A DNA stretch of 64,000 nt, taken from assembly GCA_029721515.1 (NCBI GenBank), contig CM056553.1:4601001-4665000 (forward strand). Reading direction: 5' to 3'. Positions 37,468 through 49,339 of the stretch are shown one piece after another. Positions within the stretch are counted from its first letter, which is position 1; every line of letters begins with the position of its first letter. The notes beneath the pieces are model-generated. The model made no database searches and was not told the origin of the DNA. It was given only the letters and a program-made list of their open reading frames with translations. Both the position numbers and the translations under genes were made by a program. This DNA comes from Synanceia verrucosa (lineage: Eukaryota; Chordata; Actinopteri; Perciformes; Synanceiidae).

Positions 37468-38782
37468 CTGGAAAACAAACCATGATCTTCTCTAATAGAC
37501 ACTGATATTGTTGGAAAAAAAAGATCACATGAAGGAAAACCACACTACAGTGTCTGTATGGTATCCAGGAAGCCTGAGGAACAGGAGTGGTGAATTAATC
37601 ATTCATGAACTAACACAGTTTACCAGCCTGAAGCTCCTCCTCCCACTTTTCAGTACAGCTCAATTTTTCCACAAGAGGTCAGCAGAGATGTTTGAATATC
37701 ACCAAACCTTTGCAGGACCTGGAAAAGTGTCATCTGATAGGATATGTAGGCTCTTTTATTATGTCATCAACAATAGAAAACACGCATTACAGTTTAAATG
37801 CTGTTTCTGATGGCTTTAAATAGATTTAAAGATGTTTACGGCTCAGTCCAGTGAACACAACTGTCCATGTTTACAGGTGAGAAACTGGTAAAATAACAAA
37901 TTTAAATTGCAGATTACTGATTACAAAATATGCAGTTCAAGCGCTATTTGCTCATGTTTTGAACTTGAAAATTTTCTAATCCAACGTGGGGTTCAGGGCT
38001 GTTTTTGAAATAAAATAAAAGAGATAAAATAGGAAACATTTTTATACTGAAAAGGTATGATGGAGGAGGTGACCTTAGTTTCCCCAGCTGTTTACTTGCA
38101 AAATGTAGTTAATTTCTGTCTTTGTTTGACTGACACAATCACAGAAACCATAATATTCACCAGAATCAAACTGATGGAAATGAAAGAAGCTAAGATAAAA
38201 CATTTCCAAATATTATAATTGTGTTAATTGCCTCATAATGATAAGTGACTGCAGACCAGGGTTAGCCCTGTGTTTTGGGTGCCTTGGGTCTAAACCAGTG
38301 ACCTCTGCTCCCTCAGTTTTGCTCCACATAGTGAAAGTGGGCGTGAGATCCCCAGTGTGTTGCTGCCCTCATTGGCTGCTGCTGGAGCAGCGCTGCTCTG
38401 TGTATTTTGGGCCATTGGAGCGGATCATACTGCGGTGTGCAAGTCCTGTCATCCAGCTGCGTCAAGGTGACCAGCAGCAGCTGGATCACTACTGGAAGCC
38501 AAGTGGCATTGCAACCAAAATAAGAGCGTACACCAGTGGCAAGTAGGGAAAGCGAATATAAACTATATTATGCAGTTTAAACAAAAATATCAGCTGCACG
38601 TTAAGGAATACTTTTATAAACAACACATTTTTAAGTTCCTGGTATTGTTAAGCAATGAGCCAACTCTCTTTATTTTATCACATTCAATTGTCTTCATTTG
38701 TGTGTTTTATCTCTTGTTTAATGAGAAAATCGTAAATTATGAAACTTTAATTAGCAAATGATTATGCAATTTCCTGTTATGT

Positions 38783-38895
38783 GCACCGCCAAAATAAGAC
38801 CTTATATTCCCTTTGGGCCACCATTTGCGCTTAGGTGGCAGTAATGCACCAATAAGCTGGATGCCAACTGCTGTTAAAACAAAAGAAGAAGAGCG
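38783..38895 (+). repeat. Dispersed repeat tail 'GGTGGCAGTAATGCACC'
   Basis: GGTGGCAGTAATGCACCAAT, then GCCAACTGCTGTTAAAA and AAAGAAGAAGAG, correspond to a short repeat that I remember as common near fish genes. GGTGGCAGT and its later partner GCCAACTGC are imperfectly complementary. The class is uncertain. Confidence 0.45.
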
Positions 38896-39119
38896 TTTAG
38901 TTTGAAGAAGGATTCGACTTCAAACACCATTTAAATGTGACTTTGCAATATTTGTTCGTTTCATTTGCATGGATGAGTAGTTGCAAGTGTCATAACCAGT
39001 TTTACGGGAAATAATGGTGGCTAAAGTTAATGCTAACATTGTCAGCCTACAGGTGAGTTGTCAACGTCAAAACCACGTTGTCACATCTTCCCCAATTACG
39101 CTGTGAATTCTTAAAACTA

Positions 39120-39540
39120 AAGCTTTTATTTTGAACGGTCTCACCGGAAGCTCTGTCAATGACTATGGCTGGCTTGATGCTGGATTTCAAGGCAGACTCC
39201 CGACAGGAGCGACACGGGAGAGCAGCAACTGGTCCGTTCCTCTTACCGGTGCTGCTTCTGCAACACCGACACCTGGCGAAGGAGGACGGCTTACCGACAC
39301 TGTCCGCGTCTAATTAGAGCGGAATAGCGCGCCACTGAGTTGCTTTTCTACCTCTTTTTACAGGCTTTAACACTTGCAGAGCAGAGCCTCTTCGCCAATG
39401 GCAAGTCCGGCTGCAGACAGAGGACAGTCTCATCAGCATCACCTGGTGACCGAGTCGGCCGCAGACGCCGCGTTTCAGGAGGCGCAGACATGGATAGAGG
39501 TGAGCCACGGAGCACTGAGCCAGAGTCCAGGTGCTGTTTG
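39120..39540. promoter_or_regulatory. CpG-rich promoter segment of the LIMCH1-like gene, possibly bidirectional
   Basis: This short stretch is visibly richer in CG dinucleotides than the AT-rich surroundings. It holds an ETS-type site (ACCGGAAG at 39143-39150) and the first coding exon of the LIMCH1-like gene. On the minus strand it has three strong splice donors after CG: GTGAGA (39144), GTAAGA (39246) and GTAAGC (39294), the pattern expected of a divergent transcript. No TATA box was identified. The promoter role is inferred from composition and position. Confidence 0.5.
39398..39499 (+). CDS. limch1: First coding exon of a LIMCH1/LMO7-family gene (partial)
   Basis: ATG at 39398 opens a 34-codon exon beginning MASPAADRGQ and ending AAFQEAQTWIE, followed directly by the donor GTGAGC (phase 0). 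The end matches the segment just before the calponin-homology domain in LIMCH1 (family form AFSEAQKWIE) and its paralogue LMO7, where an intron interrupts at the same place (from memory of the family). LIMCH1 proteins bind actin and non-muscle myosin II through an N-terminal CH domain and carry a C-terminal LIM domain; neither domain is in this window. A pyrimidine tract and CAG at 39361-39363 could be an acceptor for a separate 5' UTR exon, leaving a 34-base leader. No second coding exon was recognised up to 64,000, in keeping with the very long first intron of this gene in vertebrates. LMO7 or a teleost duplicate remains possible. Confidence 0.6.
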
Positions 39541-42326
39541 AACTCCACAGCACTTTACTTCCCTGTCAGGCAGGTGTTTTGTTGTCAGCGTGTGGCCTTA
39601 GTTACTGGTGGAGCCGCAGCGCCTTGTCCTTTAAACAGCACATTTTACTGCTTCGTCACCTGTTGAAAGGTGACTCAGATTTGACTCAGATGGGATGAAA
39701 TCCTCCTCACTATGTCTGATGAACTTCATGTGGTGAATCACATTGTGCCTTTTGCTTCTTAATATTGTAATATATTTAGTAATTTTAGTCTTCTGTAATG
39801 TAAGCATATTCATTCATCATTTACTGGCATCTGACACCCAACCCATGCTACCATATTACCCTGGAAATAGTAAGTTACAGACTTTATCTCTGGTGATATT
39901 GCCTAATAATCCTATTATAGGATAGTGCTCATAGTTTCACTAGACCCCTAAATATTTGCAGCAGGCTGTCAGTTGTTTTCTGCTGAGGGCCATTGTACAG
40001 TAGCTGTGGCTGCTGTGGGGCCTGCTGCGTGTTTGGCTGCAAACAATGAATGCATCATGTGGAATGGATTTTTGCCTCATTGCGAGCCTGGTGAACAATA
40101 ATCACACAAACAAGGTTTTGTTCGGTGAGAATTTCAATCACGACACTTGCCTACCCCCGTTGCATTTGACTTCATCGTCCTGCACTGAGCTGTCCTCTCG
40201 TCTGTCCTTCAGCACGCCGACGATGGCTGATTATCTGTTGCATGTTGGTGGTATCCAGGTTTACATAGAGGCTTAAAAATCAGAGTTAAAGCCCACTGTG
40301 GCATGAAGTGAGTGATTCAGTCTTGCAGGGGTGTTGGCAAGATTTATGGGGCCTCCCTACAGGAGAGGACTGAGGTGTCCCATAGTGCTCTTCCCTCATT
40401 TACATTTCACTAATCACTGACATGTTGAATGCTACCCTTATGCCCTTGATTACCTGTGACAATCACACATTGATCAGTCCCCTCTTTAAATAAAAAATAA
40501 AAAAAAATGTATTAATTAAATTAATGTTAAGTATTTTTGTCAACAAAACTGTCACCTCTGGTCCCAGCTGGCCTAAAAAGTGAATATTTTCCATTTTTTC
40601 ATGAGAGAAAACCACCTGAAACCATGTATGTTTAACAAGCTTCCCCCTCTTCATAATGGCAGGGTCAATACTGGTCAGCATAGATAGGGGAAAGTAAGTT
40701 GATTCTGTTCAATTTTTATTGTCATCAGCTACCACGCATCTTTTAAAGTGCTTTAATCAATGCATGAAAATGACAGTGTCAGGTGCCATCACATACTGTA
40801 CCTATTTAGCAGCACCAAAACTCCTCGGAGGCCCATATCAAGTCTTTAAAAAGCCACTACTGACCTAGAATCTCTGAGGCAGATCAGGGCAGAGAGCTGG
40901 AAAGGCAGGGCTGAAGTGATACCACTTCCTCCTTGTTATTCTTCTATCACCCTTACCCCACGGGGACTGATCCATTACCTATACACACCTGGTGACAGTC
41001 CTTCAGTCACCTCAGGGAACCAGAGTCACTGAATCCTGAATGAACAGAACAACACAAGGCCCCAGTCAGCATCCCAACAGCAACTGTTTGATGGCTCATA
41101 TTCAACTGCTGTCTCATATATAGTGTCAGGACTTGAGGCTAGAGGTCCAGGTTATAACAACAGGTCTTCTGTTTGCCTTTTATTGTGAGTAGCAAACTAT
41201 GCAGTGAAACTCCAGAACTACAGCGTCTCACTTCGTCAGCCAAACAGCACATCCTCGGTTGTATGCAACCTTTGTTTTCTTGTTTGTTTCATTTAAGAAT
41301 AGCACTCGTATCTTAAGTGCAACTGTTTTTATTATGTCAAAGTGTGACAGTATATTTCTAAATATCTGACCTCTGTGTCATTTTATACTGCAGCTGTTAC
41401 ATGAAAACAAAAGGATAACATGGTCTTGCTGAGGCATGTTTGATCACCTCTTTGTTCTGTATTAGGGCCTGTAACCTGCAGTTACTTGGCAGGTGAGAGT
41501 TACCTGAACTTTGTCATGCACCAGCTAACCACTTAGAAACCCTTAAGACTCCTGTTGAAAAGCAGATTTATGTCTTCTGGTGGCCATGCTATGGTTGCAT
41601 CCGGAGTAGCCTGACTGATTTATAGTTCACTGTTGGATTTTACCCTGTAGGCTGCCGTAGCACCTCTTATTTCCGTTAATATTGGGGCCAAAAGTACTCA
41701 TTCTTACACAGCACTTATCATCCACCACGAATTACATACTAATCCTCTCAGATGTGTTACCATTCACACACCTGCATTCATTACCTCGCCGCCCTCCTCT
41801 TCCTCTCACCATCTCGTCAGTAATGACGTCTCTCTAATGACGGCGTTTAGGCTCCTCTGTACTTCAGAAGAACCTGTCTCACCCTTTGATGAGGTTGATT
41901 GATTTGTGTCGTATAGCCACAGGGTGTGCTGCTCCTTCTTCTTGATAAATTGTCTTCTGAATGATGGTTGAGGGCTATTTTGTATCAAAGCATAACTGTG
42001 AAGGAAGAATTCAGCACTTTACATGAAGACGGACAGTTAAGCTGAGTCTGCACTGGTGTCTGGACTGGCTCTGCACATTCATTTATATTAGTTAGTGATA
42101 TTTCAGTGTCTTTTCTGTGTCTGAATGTCTTCAAAAATCAGGCATGAAATGTGTGATGCTGAACAATCACTTTGCTTATTAGTGTGGTTGCAAATTGCTG
42201 TTTAAAGGGCTGTTTACCTGCTGATTTGACTCATTCCCTTGTTAATTCTTCATATTGTTGAGTTGTGACAAAAACTTGCAAGATATCCTTTTTCCGAGTG
42301 CTTCTGTCAACTATTTATCTCTGTAT

Positions 42327-42634
42327 TAGAGGTGGGTATTGGCAAGGACTTCACAATACGATACATATCGCGGCACTTGATCCACAATGCGATACATTAT
42401 TGCAATATTGTGATATTGCAATATATTGTGATATTCTACATACATCATTGAGAAATTTAAAGTACAAGTTGGGTTAGGGCTCTTGAAGTTACCACGCTAA
42501 TGTGGGTTTTTATTATTATTTTTTATTTAAATAAAATTTTTAATATATTAAGAAATTAAAAAGTCACTATTTTATCAGGAAAAAAAGTATGGCGATATAT
42601 ATTGCCGTATCAGTGTTTTTTTTTCTCACCCCTA
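42327..42634. mobile_element. hAT MITE, TAGGGGTGG family, complete copy with 8-bp duplication
   Basis: Starts TAGAGGTGGGTATTGGCAAGG and ends TCTCACCCCTA. The perfect 8-bp flanking duplication CTCTGTAT occurs at 42319-42326 and 42635-42642. The interior is rich in GCGATA/TGATAT words. 308 bp, no coding capacity. Confidence 0.9.
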
Positions 42635-42952
42635 CTCTGTATTGTCTGAGAATCTCTAACCTTGAGTCCCTCTCCTCTTCTCTTTTCCAAGTCACGGCAG
42701 GTTTGTGGCTGTTAATAATACAAAGTCCTATTGTGACATGCCAGGGATAGTGATGTCATCTACATGTCAATGGCTGATAGCATTCCAGTGATATCATTGT
42801 ACTCAACAGTCAAATCACTGTACCATCATGTCATTAGATTATCTGTACAGTGTGGATATTGTTGTCACTGGTGGTATAATCCTCACTCAATAGTCCACAC
42901 ACACTATTTAATCTGGAGCCTTTTTAGTTTTTCAGTATGCATACAGTGTTCC

Positions 42953-43641
42953 TTAAAGGGACACTATGTAATTTTTTAAGTATTTTATTACCTCAAATCA
43001 ACATCTTCATTCATAAATAGATCCTCATTGATGTAAAATAACATATGCCAGCAATCTGACTTATCCTCCTGGGTGAAGAATCAGTTATCTGTCTTTACAT
43101 AGAGCGGGTCGCTCATACGGAGGCTTCCATGTCTTTCCAGTTTATCAAAAACTACAAACCGCAGAGAGGGACATAAAGCACTACCTGCTAGTACCCATAG
43201 GACAAAATGCATTTCCACGTTTCGCGATTCACCTTTCACAGAGAAGCAAGGTGGAGACGCCAGTTTTACTTACCCGGCACTAAATTAAAACCTGCACTGC
43301 ATTTTTGGTCATAATACAAGACCATACTTATGTCACGCTGAATCCTCATCGCCAAAAAAGCGTAAAAAGGCCATAAAATGACCGGAGCTCCGGGCCGGGG
43401 ATCCGCGGTGAGTGGCCACCCGGGAGTGCCCCATGCCCGACCACGGCCGGACCGGAGGAGGGCTGTGGAGGTCCGGGGAAAAATGACTGCAGCTCCGGGC
43501 CGTGGGGCTGGGGATCCACGGTGATAGTGGCCGCCCAGGAGTTGACCCATTCCACTTACCGTAGTTCCAACCGTGTTGCAATGCATGCAAAGTCAAATTT
43601 AACCACTAGATGGGAGAAAAAATTACACAGTGTCCGTTTAA
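42953..43641. mobile_element. TTAA-flanked element with a CpG-rich core
   Basis: Ends are TTAAAGGGACACTATGTAAT and, reversed, TTAAACGGACACTGTGTAAT, both starting with TTAA, as in piggyBac- or Kolobok-type insertion. 43380-43550 is strikingly GC-rich, with a block around GAGCTCCGGGCCG / CAGCTCCGGGCCG and GGGGATCCRCGGTGA present twice. The proline/arginine-rich ORFs on the minus strand (43266-43596) lie in this core and resemble no transposase. Confidence 0.75.
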
Positions 43642-43923
43642 AAAGGTTCCTTTAAAAGTTGGTTCCTGAAAAAGTCTTAAAATGTCTTGTTCTTGAAAGA
43701 TGTGAAATTAAAGTAGTTGAAAAAAGTGTTATGCCTTCAATTTATATCGTTGTTGCAAGTGTTAAAGGTCTGAAAAAACATTTTTTTTCCCAGCTAAATA
43801 TCAATATTGGCATCAGCTTCAAAAAAATTCCATCTTGGCCAGGCCCAACAATGAGTCGACTATTTTTTTACCAGAGAAATTGTTATGACATGTTTGGTTC
43901 TTAAATTATATTTGTTGAGGTGT
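43642..43923. repeat. Repeat of the 'AAAAAGTCTTAAA' family, copy 1
   Basis: Aligns with 52496-52912 through GTTGTTGCAAGTGTTAAAGG, GCTAAATATCAATATTGGCA and the AGAAATTGTTATGA block, in the same order. It is probably a non-autonomous DNA element lying right next to the TTAA element. Confidence 0.6.
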
Positions 43924-44470
43924 CAACACACGCTGCAATTCCACTAAAATTACGTAATACTGCTGCAGCCTGTATCCAGCCTTGTTTTGCCATGTCTTCT
44001 TTTAGGTCGTAAAGGAATCAAACATTTTGCAATGGCATAAATCATGTAGTCATTCCTGTGCAAGGGGCAATGAAAGACATCCAATAGACACTAAACTGCA
44101 CCGCTAAACAAACAGCTTGCAATCAATCACCACACAAACGTAATTATGACCAACCTAATGTGACTGGAATGAGATGCAGCATGTGAGGTTAACGTGAACG
44201 GGCCTAGACTTGATGACCGTTTTTAAAACACTGATGATAATCTTTGACTGTTGTAAGAACAACTTCCACGTGCGTTTAAGGCTTCTTTTAAAAAGCAGGT
44301 TATTGGAGTAGTCTTTGTACTCCGTTGATGGTTTTTGATTGGGTTGATACTATATGATACCATACGAAAAATATCCAATTGTTGATCTCCTTTCTTAAAA
44401 TGAAAGAGAAAGTGAGTCTGCAAGAAAAGGGACCATGATGCGTGGATTTTTACCAATACTGAAGTCCACC

Positions 44471-44924
44471 TTAACTCACTGAGTGCCATCCCTTTTTAAA
44501 ACAGTGCCTCGTGCAACCGTTTTTGGCCATTTTGAGTCATCTTTCATGTTGCACAGATTATTTTATGCTATGTCTCTGAAAACACTGAATAGCTCAAATG
44601 AAAGAAGAGACACTCTATTTCATCGCGGAATAAAACATTTGTTTTTACTTTGTTCCATTCTTGTTTTATCATAAGCAGAATAGAGGCCACTTTCACCAAA
44701 AATGGCACTTTTTGTGCAGAATCCGTCCGTTTTGCTCTCCGATCTCAATCGTCTCCACTTCCTGCTTTGATCTCTGTGGTGTATACCATCTGTTTATGCT
44801 CTGACTACGAGGGAGACCACGATCAGCGACCCACTGCTGAAAAACGTGTACATATACGTCTATGGCACTCAAGCATTCTGTTTTAAAGGATGTAAAAATA
44901 CGTTCTTGGCACTCAATGAGTTAA
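44471..44924 (-). mobile_element. TTAA-type MITE, copy E (full length, inverted)
   Basis: TTAACTCACTGAGTGCC at one end and GGCACTCAATGAGTTAA at the other, with the family interior in reverse (CCTGCTTTGATCTCTGTGG). TTAA borders at 44471-44474 and 44921-44924. 454 bp. Confidence 0.85.
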
Positions 44925-47900
44925 TATATGCTAGCACATAGTTTTTGCTTTGCAATATGAAATAGTTTTGATATTTTAATTAATCACAATCATGGATGAA
45001 ATTGAAACTGTGCTAGTTGGATCACAATGCTCAAACTCCTGCTTTGAGTTAAAGTGGAGGTGTATTGATGAGTGGCATTGATCATAATAACAGCAGTTAT
45101 CTTTGTAGCTATGTACTTTGCAGTTGTTTTTGCTGCATAGACACTGTGATGTATACACATGGGGAAACTGCGATAGCCTCATGATTAGTGAAACATGCCT
45201 CTGACTAAAGGTCAACCTTACTGACACTAATGCAGCAGCCATTTGTCTGTGAAAATGTCCTTGAATGATACCCGTTCCTCTAAATAAGAGGATTAGCTTC
45301 ATAGCAGCTCTATACGCTCTTTTTCTTGCCTGGTGCCATGATAGCAACAGAACACACCTCTCAGTTTTTGGCTCCGGGCTGTTTTTGGAAAGCTGGCGCC
45401 ATGTGCTTAGAAAGATCTGTAGTTGCCTCTGAATTCATCCATGATGTCATCCCCAGTTTGGGGGCATTGTCATTCTTTCATACAGGGTGGACTGATGTGT
45501 TGAGTGCTTAGCTGCATGCACTGCTGTGACGACAAGCCACAGAAAAGTGTAATTTTAGTAGGAATCATCTGTCAGAGGAGAGTTTAGACTCCAGTGAGGA
45601 TGTCCCCCTCATTACTCACCTTAATGCTCTGATGAACTGGAAATCCATGCTCTACCACAACCCCCCCCCCCATTGCACAGCTTGAATGTTGAGCTTAGAG
45701 TACGCAGTTAAGTGCATTATTCCAGGATGAGCAAGTTGAAACATGGACAAGATTATTTTCAGCTGCCCAACTCTTTCACTTGGTTTCTCTGCATTCAGAG
45801 CGATGTCTGTGGCATCTGTTGTCAGTGTGTTTATGGGAATAGTTAAGTATTGCCATATTTAAGCAATTTGGACAAAATGGATAATGAGTCTGATTTCACC
45901 CTGATTCTGTAAGCAGAGTAAATAAAAAGTGTGTTTACAAGAAAGGGGAGTTGCAGTTTTAAGTTATTCAGACATGAAGTTTGTGTCTTTTCTGGATCCC
46001 TCAGGGGAGAATGTGGGTATTTTTATTTACCAGAGCAGGATGCTGCTCATCATGACACTGAATAAACTCAGGCACTAATATTATGGCATAAAGGACAACC
46101 ATCTCTGAATCCTTGTTGAAAAAGCTTTAATGGCCACAATTTTAGTGGCATCCAAAGCACTATTGTATGAACACGTCACGGTATAACCAAGCATAACTGT
46201 CTACGTTCTGCTCACCTGATCTGCAGATGATACAAATGCAATACAAAACTGGCTGCCTTCCTTTTTATAATGTGATTGAAGTCAGCACATAAATCAGCGT
46301 CACAGTGCTCCAATCATTCACACAAATGAGAAATCCCTGAAAGTGAGACAGTCATCACTAATCCTGCGGTTATGATCATCTTAATCTCAGCAGAAGCCAT
46401 CTGTCCTCTCCTGGAGAAGCAGAGAAAAGAGCAAGAATTATATGTTTCAGAGAAGCAGCCATTGTCATTACACCTATTTCAACCACCACCTGCCTTTGTC
46501 TTTGTTTGACGTGAAGATGCTGTCATGTAGGATTTGGACAGTTTGTAGACGACCAAGCTCATTTGGTAAGAGAGTGTCAGCAAATGCTCAGCAGTCTGGG
46601 TCCAGATGGGTCCCTATGAACTCACGCATGTTTGTGGTGATCGTGTGCTGGATTATCCTCTCCTCATCACTATGTTGGCACGTCTCTACATTTGTGTTGA
46701 AGCTAATCTTTAAGGCATCAGCCACTCTGGTGTTCATTTCCCAACTGCAGTCATTTTGTGCAATGCCTTCATCTCAAGGAGCTCACAGATGAAGCAGTGG
46801 ATTTGTTGGCTGCTGTTCACGTCCATTAATAGAAAAGTGGCTATTTGAACCTGCCAAAGTCGACACACATAGGAAATGTGCTCCTCTGAAGCAAACAGGA
46901 AGTAAAAAGCCAAATGACTCAACTTAGCTAGTAAAATCCGCAGGTACTCCATTTCACAACCAAATATATTCAAATAAAGGCCACTCTGCAAGGTGAAAGC
47001 AACTTTTCCAGTTAGGTTGATGACAGCCTATCAAAATTGATATTAGTACTCACTTATTCAGACAGGAGGAAGAAGTGAAGGGTGGACAGTTTGTCACCCA
47101 GTTCTTTCATAGACAAGGTGGGTCTGTTAGTGGTTCATGCGATGGAAAGTTCTAGAACATTAGCCTGTTAGCTATTCCTAGCTTTGTCCATAGTTTATAA
47201 GCTAGCTCACTTTGCTCCCCATATTAGCTCATATTTCTAAAGAAAACTCTGGATTTATTCATTCAGTGCTTCCTCTACCAAGTAACTGCCATGTTGTTCT
47301 TTTCACAAATGTGGGAATTATAATTAAAAATAAAACTAAATTAATAGTTTTACGTATGTTAAACAATGTCAAAATTTTCCAATAACATTTTTTTTCATGG
47401 GGCTAAAAGCCCTGCATACTTCATGCAGCCACACATGGCGTCGGAGTATAAACACTAGAATGAACCAGACTACAGCAACACTGACCAACACTGACAGTAT
47501 GAGCTGCTCAGTCTGGATGTCCCTTTGACTCTCTGCCTTTGTGTGCATGCCTGTTAGCGCCTGATGCTGCAGGTCTGCCTGTGACAAGGTGAACATATTC
47601 ATCCTGTTCAGCTGTCAGGTCTGTGTGTTCATCATGCACTGAAAGAGAAAAGGAGCTTTCAAGGAGGAGAGAGCAAGGCAGCCTGACACTCAAACTGCAG
47701 TGCGACACACAGAAAGAGACAATCAGCAGCAGAGTGAAGGAGGTCCAGCCGGCTGTGTGCCAGTGCTGCACAGCCACTCTGCAGGGAAGCTGTTAGCAGT
47801 TGTTGGGACTTGCCACATTAGCCAATGCACCGAATGCTCGCTCTGAAGAGAAACAGAACTGACAGACGTTGACAGGATGTTGCTATGAGAAGTGGGAGGT

Positions 47901-49339
47901 TCGGCGTGTTAAGCCCTTTTCAAGCATGTAGAGAATGCCTTCATCCAAAACAAGTTGCATTACAACAGTAAAATGGGAGACTTTATGTTCTTTCCTGGGT
48001 GTATCTGCCTTTTTGACTCAATTTTTTTGGGCCATGGCAAGTTTGAGGTCAGGCAGAGTCCAAGGAAATTCAGTCTAGTCCTAGTATAATGATGAGACAT
48101 CGATGGGGAAAATTAAAGCTAATCAGATGGAGAAAATACCACAGCTGCTGCAATTAACATCATTTTAAAAAGAAGAAACAAAGCCACTCGAAGGCACTTT
48201 TGAAGTGAAATTTATGATGTTGACTTCTTGCAGTTCATCATCAAAGCCACAGCATGTCCGAAAAGCCCCAGAGTTGTTTTCAGTTGATAATATTCCTTTG
48301 AACTAAACATAAAATGAAAGCATTTTTTTTTAGTTTTATCTGCTCTCCTTTTTTTGGCAGCAGCCACGAACCGAAGCTGATTTTGAAACAGACTCACAGA
48401 GCATCCTGTCATCAAAGTTTATATAAAATATTCAACACTGGTTTCATGGAGTAGAAACAGGGAGAAAGCAACCATATACCTGAAACGGCTTGTAAATTAT
48501 CCACAAAATACTTCACTTCCTACAAACATATTTTCATGTCACTGTCCTCTAATCTTCACCCATAATTACAGGCAGCTCCTCATCTGTCCTGTAATCTGCC
48601 ATCACCCTATTGATTGCCCTCATTCACAGGCAATGTGGGTCACTTTGCATGCCTCCCACCCCACTGGATTAATTGATTTTTTGGCATTTGATTGAATAAT
48701 TTTTTGGGCATTTGATTGAAAGGTTACCAGTTCAAGTTCTTAGATTAGTTGGGAAAACTTCCAGACTCTCTTGCTATCCCTCCACCGACTATCTGTCAGT
48801 AAATATTTGCTTATCACCCCAGCAGATAGTACATTTTAGTGTCACTTTAATCTGGTGAAATTGCATGAGGTGTTACTCACACTTCCTCCTGGATCTTGCA
48901 GCATTCGGAGCTGTTCTTAGCTGGCACATGGGACTGTTTGATGGAGAGGACAGAGACTGAGGTTCCTCCACCGTCCAGGGGATGTTTCTAATTGGGTCAT
49001 GCAGGCTGAGCTGGTTTCCTAGTTTCTGAGCTGGGGCTTTGGGGAGCTGGACTCTTTTCTGACTGTCAAGGGAGCAAATGCAACCTGCATGGCAGGCTGG
49101 TTGACAGACTGATGTTAAAGCAGTAATGTGATGCCTTATCATCTGCTTTTTACACCCAGGCTCTTAGCTTGTTCTTCTCTGTCGTACATGATCTTTTGCT
49201 CGTACCATGCCTGTAGCTATGGCAGTATTGTTTGTTCTGCGCTGTAATAACTGGGATGCAATGAAACTGGGAAGTTGTGAAGACGAAACGCCGCCCTGGC
49301 TCCTGTGATTCCAACAGCAAGTCTTTTATTCTTTTAAAA

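Larger units (their letters stand above)
36439..39119. other. Interval between the COMT/TOMT-like gene and the CpG segment
   Basis: Contains two short telomere-like CCCTAA runs near 36675-36720, an (ATT)n tract at 36968-37003, the possible exon at 37353-37467, a coding-looking GC-moderate patch at 38300-38540 that is open on both strands, and a repeat tail at 38783-38895. It is probably an intron or 5' flank of the minus-strand gene. Confidence 0.35.

Noticed and set aside
43266..43596. Proline/arginine-rich minus-strand ORFs
   Set aside because: They lie in the duplicated CpG-rich core of a TTAA-flanked element and resemble no known protein.
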